Positions 1 to 4,590 of a stretch of 5,590 nt of DNA are shown here, piece after piece (the first letter of the stretch is position 1; each line of letters opens with the position of its first letter). The DNA comes from Bauldia sp. (GTDB lineage: Bacteria > Pseudomonadota > Alphaproteobacteria > Rhizobiales > Kaistiaceae): positions 1 to 5,590 of the forward strand of contig JAGRKY010000383.1 of NCBI GenBank assembly GCA_020442095.1, written 5' to 3'. Both the position numbers and the translations under genes were made by a program. The notes beneath the pieces were generated by a model. That model was not told where the DNA came from, searched no databases, and saw only the letters and a list, made by a program, of their open reading frames with translations.

Positions 1-30
1 GCGGCCTGTAGTCCCGACAACCTCAGTCAT
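1..30 (-). CDS. Possible 5' end of a gene downstream of xylF (perhaps xylG), truncated by the window edge
   Basis: Reading leftward from an ATG at 30-28 gives ten open codons, MTEVVGTTGR, running off the window. Upstream there is only a weak GGA (38-36), five bases from the ATG. Other minus-strand ATGs at 43 and 40 share a different frame that stops at once. The reading lies 87 nt downstream of the xylF stop on the same strand, with a hairpin between. In many alphaproteobacteria xylF is followed by xylG (ATPase) and xylH (permease), so a xylG start is plausible by context. Ten residues cannot identify a protein, and this may equally be chance. The call is an inference from position. Confidence 0.27.
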   Translation of the reverse strand, partial: MTEVVGTTGR

Positions 31-67
31 GCCGATCCATCATGCGTAGCTGCGACAATCAAAGACA

Positions 68-103
68 CTGGCTGCGCCGCGGATCGCTCCGCGACGCAGC
101 CAG
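68..103 (-). terminator. Strong imperfect hairpin just downstream of xylF (terminator or mRNA-stabilising stem)
   Basis: A 9-bp outer stem (68-76 with 95-103, arm CTGGCTGCG) is followed by one C/A mismatch (77/94), then a 6-bp inner stem (78-83 with 88-93) closed by a 4-base TCGC loop. It begins 14 nt after the xylF stop. In the direction of xylF transcription the stem is followed by TGTCTTTG, a T-rich but interrupted tail, so it is not a textbook intrinsic terminator. It may terminate partially, or protect the xylF transcript from 3' degradation, as intergenic stems often do after binding-protein genes in ABC operons. The structure is seen directly; the function is inferred. Confidence 0.7.
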
Positions 104-117
104 CATACTTTACACGA

Positions 118-1155
118 TTATCCGCAGACCTTCGCCATGCCCGGCTTCACGCCCTTGCAGACCTCGTCCTTCGAGATCCACCCGGCATCGATCACCACAT
201 CAAGGTTGTCCTTGGTGATCGGGACGGGCGTCAGGAACAGCGAATGCATGTTCACGCCCTTCGGACCGCCGTCAAACATGACCGAATCCGGAATCTCGTC
301 CATCATCTTGCCGGAGGCGAGAGCCACGGCCGCTTCGCCGGCGGCCTTGCCGAGCGCGCGGGCGTCCTTCCAGACCGACACGGTCTGGGTGCCGAGAGCA
401 ATGCGGTTCAGGGCGGCATGGTCGCCGTCCTGGCCGGAGACCGGAACCTGGCCCGCCATGCCCTGGGCGGCGAGCGCCGCGACGACACCGCCGGCCATGC
501 CGTCATTCTCGGAAACGACCGCGTCGACGTTGTTGTTGTTGACGGTCAGGAACTGCTCCATCTCCTTCTGGGCGTTCGTCGGATCCCAGTTGTCGGTGTA
601 GCTCTCGCCGACGATCTTGATGTCGCCGCTCTTCACCGAGGCGCCGATGACTTCCTCGATGCCCGAGCGCAGAAAGTCGGAATTCGGATCGGCCGAGTTG
701 CCCTTGATGATGACGTAGTTGCCCTTCGGCTGGACATCAAAGACCGCCTGGGCCTCAAGCACGCCGACCTTCTTGTTGTCGAAGGTGATGTAGAAGGCGT
801 TGGGATTCTCGACCAGGCGGTCATAGGCAATTACCGGAATGCCTTCGTCGACCGCCTTCTGGACGGCGGGCTGGATGGCGTCCGTGTCCTGGGCGAGGAC
901 GATGAGCGCATTCGCGCCCTGCGCGATCAGGTTCTCGACGTCGGTCAGCTGCTTCGAAGCCGAGGACTGGGCGTCGGTCGAGATATACTCGGCGCCGCCG
1001 GCTTCGAGAGCCGCCTTGATCGCCGCCTCATCCGTTTTCCACCGCTCTTCCTGGAAGTTGTTCCAGGAGACGCCGACCTTCATCTGCGCGGAAGCGGCGG
1101 ACGCCGTTATCGCCAGACCAGCGGCTGCGACGGTAGCAAGCACATATTTTCGCAT
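118..1155 (-). CDS. xylF: Periplasmic D-xylose-binding protein of a CUT2 ABC transporter (XylF)
   Basis: This 345-residue protein captures xylose in the periplasm and hands it to an ABC permease. Residues 1-23 form a Sec signal peptide (basic MRK, hydrophobic Ala/Leu core, ASA before Q24). The rest is a two-lobed periplasmic binding fold (Peripla_BP_4 type). Aligned by eye from memory to E. coli XylF, the sugar-contacting positions appear kept: E37-R38-W39, Y111-D112-R113, D156-N158, W190, N217-D218, the GQDGD segment with D243, and K263. This supports xylose rather than ribose or galactose. The ATG start at 1155 has an excellent site, GGGAGG, eight bases upstream; the stop is TAA. Oddities are four consecutive Asn codons (residues 206-209) and a C-terminal tail with two cysteines (C333, C344) that could form a disulfide. 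A large non-coding region lies upstream and a hairpin downstream. A close pentose such as arabinose cannot be fully excluded. Confidence 0.9.
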   Translation of the reverse strand: MRKYVLATVAAAGLAITASAASAQMKVGVSWNNFQEERWKTDEAAIKAALEAGGAEYISTDAQSSASKQLTDVENLIAQGANALIVLAQDTDAIQPAVQKAVDEGIPVIAYDRLVENPNAFYITFDNKKVGVLEAQAVFDVQPKGNYVIIKGNSADPNSDFLRSGIEEVIGASVKSGDIKIVGESYTDNWDPTNAQKEMEQFLTVNNNNVDAVVSENDGMAGGVVAALAAQGMAGQVPVSGQDGDHAALNRIALGTQTVSVWKDARALGKAAGEAAVALASGKMMDEIPDSVMFDGGPKGVNMHSLFLTPVPITKDNLDVVIDAGWISKDEVCKGVKPGMAKVCG

Positions 1156-1163
1156 GTTTGAAA

Positions 1164-1169
1164 CCTCCC
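1164..1169 (-). promoter_or_regulatory. Strong ribosome binding site of xylF
   Basis: On the minus strand this reads GGGAGG, with eight bases before the ATG at 1155. It fixes the xylF start and predicts efficient translation, as expected for an abundant binding protein. Confidence 0.85.
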
Positions 1170-1193
1170 GAGGGTGACAAAGTGGAGCGCCAA

Positions 1194-1205
1194 GATGACG
1201 TCATC
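1194..1205. promoter_or_regulatory. Perfect 12-bp palindrome GATGACGTCATC in the xylF leader (candidate operator)
   Basis: The sequence is its own reverse complement over all 12 bases and lies 38 bp upstream of the xylF start. A palindrome with a central CG step is typical of LacI-family operators, which often control sugar transporter genes. Located this close to the gene, it would act as a roadblock or lie over a promoter I cannot see. The regulator is unknown, and a function as a binding site is inferred from symmetry and position alone. Confidence 0.42.
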
Positions 1206-1287
1206 CCGAATTGCCTTCTTTGATCGCCGTCAACCGTGTCGCGGCGTCAGGCTCGTCGGATCGCCAGACCCGGCTACCGCACTTTAC

Positions 1288-1299
1288 CAACTTAAGTTG
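1288..1299. promoter_or_regulatory. Perfect 12-bp palindrome CAACTTAAGTTG in the AT-rich xylF upstream region (candidate operator)
   Basis: The sequence is fully self-complementary over 12 bases and sits 132 bp upstream of xylF, inside the only AT-rich patch of the intergenic region. Sugar-responsive repressors of the ROK (XylR/NagC-like) or LacI families bind symmetric sites in such places. The half-site CAACTT appears again at 1345-1350 without its partner half. Which protein binds cannot be told from the window. Confidence 0.48.
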
Positions 1300-1335
1300 C
1301 AGAATTTCATCAACATAATCATGACAAACAGCGCG

Positions 1336-1348
1336 GTTGTACGACAAC
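1336..1348. repeat. Interrupted inverted repeat GTTGT-ACG-ACAAC
   Basis: Five-base arms (1336-1340 and 1344-1348) flank a 3-base spacer, about 37 bp upstream of the CAACTTAAGTTG palindrome relative to xylF. The arms share the CAAC/GTTG core with that palindrome, so it could be a weaker second site for the same protein. It is short enough to arise by chance. Confidence 0.25.
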
Positions 1349-1457
1349 TTGGCCGCGCCGCGTACCTCGAAGGCTGCCCGCTGCACAAATTCCCGGCACG
1401 ATCGGCCCGGTCGATATCCGCCGCGATCCCCGGAATCCGCTGACCCGTCGCCTGTGC

Positions 1458-1481
1458 TAGAAGGTCGGGAACGCCCTTCTA
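1458..1481 (+). promoter_or_regulatory. Hairpin in the leader of the isochorismatase gene
   Basis: Seven perfectly paired bases (TAGAAGG at 1458-1464 with CCTTCTA at 1475-1481) enclose a 10-base loop. The stem ends 12 nt before the start codon of the hydrolase gene, where a ribosome binding site would normally lie, and the only SD-like bases nearby (AAGG) are inside it. It could limit translation, or be the residue of a weak terminator, but no T-tract follows on either strand. Confidence 0.35.
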
Positions 1482-1493
1482 CCATGGTTTGCG

Positions 1494-2054
1494 ATGATCC
1501 CGATGCTGGTCGATGCCTCCCTTTCGCTTCTGCTGGTCGTCGACGTCCAGGACCGGCTCGCGCCGGTGATGGACGACCGCGACCGCGTCGTCCGCAATTC
1601 AACCATCCTGATGAAGGCGGCGACCGAGCTCGGCGTCCCTGTCGTCGTCTCCGAGCAGTATCCGAAGGGGCTCGGGCCGACCATTCCGGAATTACGGAGC
1701 CTGGCGCGCGACGAGGACGTCTACGCCAAGAACACCTTTTCCTGTCTGCGGGACGAAGCGATCGCGGCCCGCTTCGCGGCGGAGAACCGGCCGCAGACGA
1801 TCGTCGCCGGCATCGAGTCGCATGTCTGCGTGCTGCAATCCGCCCTCGATCTCGTCGACCGCCGCGGCAACGGAGGCGGGGTCTTTGTCGTCGCGGATGC
1901 GGTCGATTCCCGCCGCCCGGACAGCCGGGAAATAGCCCTCGATCGCCTCCGCCAGGCCGGCGTCTCCGTCGTCACCACCGAGATGGTGGTGTTCGAATGG
2001 CTGCGCACCGCCGCCTCGCCGTCTTTCAAGGCGCTGAGCAAGCTGATCCGCTGA
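1494..2054 (+). CDS. Isochorismatase-family cysteine hydrolase (ISOC1/YcaC-like), substrate unknown
   Basis: This 186-residue single-domain protein has no signal peptide or membrane segment, so it is probably a cytosolic amidase/hydrolase. The three catalytic positions of the family are visible: Asp17 in the VVDVQ strand, Lys79 in YAKNTFSC, and nucleophile Cys112 in GIESHVC, where the family's conserved cis-peptide precedes the cysteine. The SEQYPKGLGPT segment (residues 53-63) resembles the ISOC1/ISOC2 branch rather than nicotinamidase or true isochorismatase, and no siderophore genes are near. The frame is blocked upstream by a stop at 1458-1460, so the start must be ATG 1494 or ATG 1503. 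Neither has a clear Shine-Dalgarno sequence, which suggests low expression or a leaderless mRNA. The loop at 125-129 (GNGGG) is unusually glycine-rich. The gene is alone on its strand and convergent with dacB. Family assignment is firm; the reaction is not known. Confidence 0.87.
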   Translation: MIPMLVDASLSLLLVVDVQDRLAPVMDDRDRVVRNSTILMKAATELGVPVVVSEQYPKGLGPTIPELRSLARDEDVYAKNTFSCLRDEAIAARFAAENRPQTIVAGIESHVCVLQSALDLVDRRGNGGGVFVVADAVDSRRPDSREIALDRLRQAGVSVVTTEMVVFEWLRTAASPSFKALSKLIR

Positions 2055-2065
2055 GCCCGCACCGT

Positions 2066-2085
2066 CCAGGCAGCCGCCTGCCGGG
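2066..2085. terminator. Small hairpin between convergent genes (possible weak bidirectional terminator)
   Basis: GGCAG (2069-2073) pairs with CTGCC (2078-2082) around a CCGC loop. An A/G mismatch then separates two further C-G pairs (2066-2067 with 2084-2085). It fills most of the 33-bp gap between the hydrolase stop and the dacB stop. No T-tract follows on either side, so intrinsic termination is doubtful. Confidence 0.35.
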
Positions 2086-2087
2086 GA

Positions 2088-3548
2088 TCAGAACGTTTCC
2101 GCCCAGCCGGTGGTGTATTTCTCCTCGACCTTGAGCGCGCGGTTCCGCCAGGTCCGCGACGCCGGGTCGATATCCTTGACGCGCGGATCGAAGGCCGCGT
2201 CGAGCGCGGCGCGTTTCTCCCTGTCGTTGAAGAAGATCGCGAAGGCGAGCCGGTTGCCGGCCGCCGTGTCGATATAGCCGGCAAGCCCGCGTGCGTAGGA
2301 CATCGTCCCGGTCTTGATCCGCGCCGTGCCCTTCACCCCTTTCCAGCCGATCGGCTTCAGCAGGTCGTGGAAATCCGCGCCGCCCGCCGATTTCGCCGCC
2401 TCCTCGAGCATGGTCACGATCTGGCGCGGCGTCGTCCGCGAATCCGAGGAGAGTCCGGAATGGTTCGCCAGCACCATCCCGTTCCAGTCGGCATCGGGCA
2501 GGCGCAGCTTCCACCATGCCGCCAGCGCCGAGGCCGAATCCGCCAGCGACAGGCTGCGACCGGTCAGGGCATGGCTCGCCGCAAGGCCGATCAGCTCCGC
2601 CGAAAGGTTGTTGGAATAGCGCAGCACCGCGCGGGCGATGTTGGTGAGCGGAATGCTCTCGTGTTCCGCCACCGTCCGCACGCCCTCCGGCGCCGGACCC
2701 GCAGTCGGCTCGGGCAGCGCGATCCCCTCGGCCGCCGCCAGCGCCCTGAAGACTTCGGCGGTGACCAGCGACGGGTTGCCGACCGGCAGCCAGTCCTGCC
2801 CTTTCGCCGCGAGGTCCGGCGACAGCAGCCAGCGGTCCTCGGAAGCGACGCCGACGCGAACATAGGGTCCGGCCGGGTCCTGGTCGGCAAATGCCAGGCT
2901 GATCGTCTCCACCGGCTGCGTCACGTGTTCGCTGACCGCCGCGGCAATCGCCGAGGCCGCCTTGGCGCCCTTCTGCCAGTCGACCCGCACCCGGTTGAAA
3001 TTGACGGAAAGCGCGCTGACGCCGGTGTTGTAGCCGGCCGCTTCCGGCTGCATGGCGTTGATCTGCGGGACCTCGATCGTACCCGTCGCATCGTAGACGA
3101 AGGCGCCGTCGACCTTCTTGATCCCGGCCGCCGCCAGGTCCCTGGCCATCGCCTGAAGATCGTCGCCGGTGAGGAAGGGATCGCCGCCACCCTTGAGGAT
3201 CAGCGAGCCGGAAAGCACCCCGTCCTTGACCGCGCCGTCTGCGAACAGCGTCGTGGTGAAGGTATGGTCCCCGCCGAGGATCGTCAGGCCCGCCGCGATC
3301 GTCGCGATCTTGGCGACCGATGCCGGGATGAACGGTTTGTCGGCATTATATTCCGCGACGACCCGGCCGTCCTTGAGATCGACGACGAAGAAGCCGACGT
3401 CGTCGAGGCCGAATCCGGCATCCGTGATCGGCGCCGTGTCGGTCTTTGGCGCGCCAGACGTTGGCTCGGCCGCCGGCTGCTCCTCGGCCATGGCCGGGCC
3501 GGCAAGCAGCAGCAAGCCTGTAAGGAACGTCGCGGCAAGTCGCATCAT
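2088..3548 (-). CDS. dacB: D-alanyl-D-alanine carboxypeptidase/endopeptidase, PBP4 type (peptidase family S13)
   Basis: This low-molecular-weight penicillin-binding protein trims terminal D-Ala from peptidoglycan stem peptides and cuts peptide cross-links in the periplasm. It has 486 residues, close to E. coli PBP4 (477). Residues 1-21 are a signal peptide ending AMA before E22, followed by a Pro/Ala/Thr-rich linker to about 42. All three active-site motifs are intact: S77-V-A-K80 (nucleophile Ser77), S312-N-N314 and K412-T-G414. The HSGLS segment at 363-367 and the AGYID strand after KTG are also typical. The long insertion between the first two motifs is the hallmark of S13. I chose ATG 3548, where GGAGA lies seven bases upstream and the signal peptide begins at once. 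The frame stays open to a GTG at 3608, but that would put 20 unlikely residues before the signal. The gene lies 61 nt behind the ABC permease in the same direction. Confidence 0.9.
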   Translation of the reverse strand: MMRLAATFLTGLLLLAGPAMAEEQPAAEPTSGAPKTDTAPITDAGFGLDDVGFFVVDLKDGRVVAEYNADKPFIPASVAKIATIAAGLTILGGDHTFTTTLFADGAVKDGVLSGSLILKGGGDPFLTGDDLQAMARDLAAAGIKKVDGAFVYDATGTIEVPQINAMQPEAAGYNTGVSALSVNFNRVRVDWQKGAKAASAIAAAVSEHVTQPVETISLAFADQDPAGPYVRVGVASEDRWLLSPDLAAKGQDWLPVGNPSLVTAEVFRALAAAEGIALPEPTAGPAPEGVRTVAEHESIPLTNIARAVLRYSNNLSAELIGLAASHALTGRSLSLADSASALAAWWKLRLPDADWNGMVLANHSGLSSDSRTTPRQIVTMLEEAAKSAGGADFHDLLKPIGWKGVKGTARIKTGTMSYARGLAGYIDTAAGNRLAFAIFFNDREKRAALDAAFDPRVKDIDPASRTWRNRALKVEEKYTTGWAETF

Positions 3549-3555
3549 CGAGCTG

Positions 3556-3560
3556 TCTCC
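3556..3560 (-). promoter_or_regulatory. Ribosome binding site that fixes the dacB start
   Basis: The minus strand reads GGAGA here, seven bases before ATG 3548 (a tandem ATG-ATG). It favours this start over the upstream GTG at 3608, which lacks such a site and would bury the signal peptide. Confidence 0.7.
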
Positions 3561-3609
3561 GGCGAATCCGCCATGGAAAGACTGCCCCCCGGCGCCAACC
3601 CCTAGCACC

Positions 3610-4572
3610 TCATCGAAAGCGCTTCCACAGTGAGCTTGAGGCGACCGCCGCGATAATGATCACCCCGACGAGGATATCGCGGACATAGCTGTCGACGCTC
3701 ATCTGGGTCAGGCCGTTGTCGAGGACCCCGAGGATCAGCACCCCGATCAGCGTCGCATGGACCCGCGGCTCGCCCTCCTCGCTCATCGTCATGCCGAGGA
3801 AAACCGCGGCAATGGCGTTGAGCATCAGCCCGGATCCTTGCGTCGGATTGGCCGAAGCGACCCGGCTCGCATACATCAGCCCGGCCGCCGCCGCGCCGAA
3901 GCCGGTCAGCGCGAAGGCGATCAGCCGGAGCCGCTTGACCCTGACCCCGGCGAGCCGCGCCGCCTCGCGGTTGCCGCCGATCGCATAAAGCCTGCGGCCG
4001 AAGGTCGTCTGCTCGAGCAGCACCCAGACCAGCACCACGACGACGATCGCGACGATGGTGAGATAGGGCAGGCTCAGCGTCTGGTCGCCGATCGTGCCGA
4101 GCGGCAGGCCCTCGCGGGCGAAGCCGGAAAACGCCTGGGGAATGTCGCGGCCGAAGATCGTCTTGCCGTCCGAGATCAGGAAGGCCGCGCCCGAGAAGAC
4201 GGTCAGCGTCGCCAGCGTCGCGATGAAGGGCAGGATGCCGAACAGGCTGACCAGCACCCCGTTGATCGCGCCGCCCGCCAATCCGACCAGCAGCGCCATC
4301 GAGACCGCCGCCGGCACGGAAAAGCCGAATGTGAAAAGCACGGCTGCGACGATACCGGCAAGGCTCGCCATCGAACCGACGCTGAGGTCGAAATCGCCCA
4401 TCACCATGACGATGGTCATCGCTGCGGCGACCACCGTCAGCATGCTGACCTGCTGGCTGATATTCAGCCAGTTGCGGCCGGTGAGGAAGGTATCCGGCAG
4501 GCTGATCGAGAAGAAGATGATGATCGCCGCGAAACCGATCAGCGTCCCGTAGCGGCGGAGCAATCCGGTCAA
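3610..4572 (-). CDS. CUT2-family sugar ABC transporter permease (RbsC-like, BPD_transp_2)
   Basis: This is the inner-membrane channel subunit of a carbohydrate importer, 320 residues from the chosen start. Hydrophobic segments occur at roughly 10-25, 42-58, 65-84, 86-108, 113-133, 170-187, 217-235, 249-262, 274-290 and 300-312. Family marks include MGDFDLSVGS (58-67), the variant of the conserved GxxDLSVGS motif, and the cytoplasmic TFGRRLYAIGGNREAARLAGV segment (190-210) that contacts the ATPase. The frame is open to an ATG at 4638, but that adds an Arg/Gly-rich stretch. The better start is TTG 4572, seven bases after GGGAGG, overlapping the upstream ATPase stop by four bases. The length fits RbsC-type permeases and is short for XylH, so I do not pair it confidently with XylF. 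The loop MSEEGEPRVHATLIG (263-277) replaces the glycine-rich loop common in RbsC. The substrate is unknown. Confidence 0.88.
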   Translation of the reverse strand: MTGLLRRYGTLIGFAAIIIFFSISLPDTFLTGRNWLNISQQVSMLTVVAAAMTIVMVMGDFDLSVGSMASLAGIVAAVLFTFGFSVPAAVSMALLVGLAGGAINGVLVSLFGILPFIATLATLTVFSGAAFLISDGKTIFGRDIPQAFSGFAREGLPLGTIGDQTLSLPYLTIVAIVVVVLVWVLLEQTTFGRRLYAIGGNREAARLAGVRVKRLRLIAFALTGFGAAAAGLMYASRVASANPTQGSGLMLNAIAAVFLGMTMSEEGEPRVHATLIGVLILGVLDNGLTQMSVDSYVRDILVGVIIIAAVASSSLWKRFR

Positions 4573-4590
4573 TGCGCCGCCTCCCGAACC
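4569..4590 (-). promoter_or_regulatory. Overlapping stop/start (TTGA) with ribosome binding site, coupling ATPase and permease
   Basis: The ATPase ends in TGA at 4571-4569 and the permease TTG is at 4572-4570, giving a four-base overlap TTGA. GGGAGG lies seven bases upstream of the TTG, inside the last ATPase codons. No ATG or GTG in the permease frame is near enough to compete. This arrangement implies translational coupling, with re-initiation at a TTG codon. Confidence 0.75.

Larger units (their letters stand above)
1156..1493. other. Non-coding region between divergent xylF and the isochorismatase gene
   Basis: This 338-bp stretch separates two genes that point away from each other, so it should carry both promoters. 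It contains the xylF ribosome binding site, two perfect 12-bp palindromes (1194-1205 and 1288-1299), a 13-bp interrupted palindrome (1336-1348) and a hairpin (1458-1481). The part at about 1281-1330 is clearly more AT-rich than its surroundings and is the likeliest control region for xylF. I could not place a convincing -35/-10 pair on either strand. TTGACG at 1233-1228 (minus) has no acceptable -10 partner, and TTGTCA near 1326 (minus) has only poor ones. Overlapping open frames here have no ribosome binding site and no recognisable protein character, so I treat the region as non-coding. Confidence 0.7.

Noticed and set aside
244..1161. A 305-codon plus-strand open frame antisense to xylF
   Set aside because: It is the mirror of a GC-rich gene. 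Its translation is rich in Arg, Asp, Gly and Val with no domain, and the xylF reading has a signal peptide, ligand residues and a strong ribosome binding site.
1228..1233. TTGACG on the minus strand as a -35 box for xylF
   Set aside because: At 16-18 bp spacing the -10 position reads as GC-rich sequence (TTCGGG at 17), so no promoter is supported.
1201..1602. A 133-codon minus-strand frame spanning the intergenic region and the hydrolase 5' end
   Set aside because: It is Arg/Pro/Gly-rich, overlaps conserved catalytic coding sequence on the other strand and has no motif. I also rejected the 89-codon plus-strand frame at 1174-1443, which has no ribosome binding site or protein character.
1494..2054. 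The hydrolase as true isochorismatase or nicotinamidase
   Set aside because: The SEQYPKGLGPT segment points to the ISOC1/2-like branch, and there are no siderophore or NAD genes nearby; only family-level naming is justified.
2367..3605. A 412-codon plus-strand open frame antisense to dacB
   Set aside because: It has Arg-rich low-complexity composition and no motif, whereas the opposite strand encodes all three PBP4 active-site motifs.
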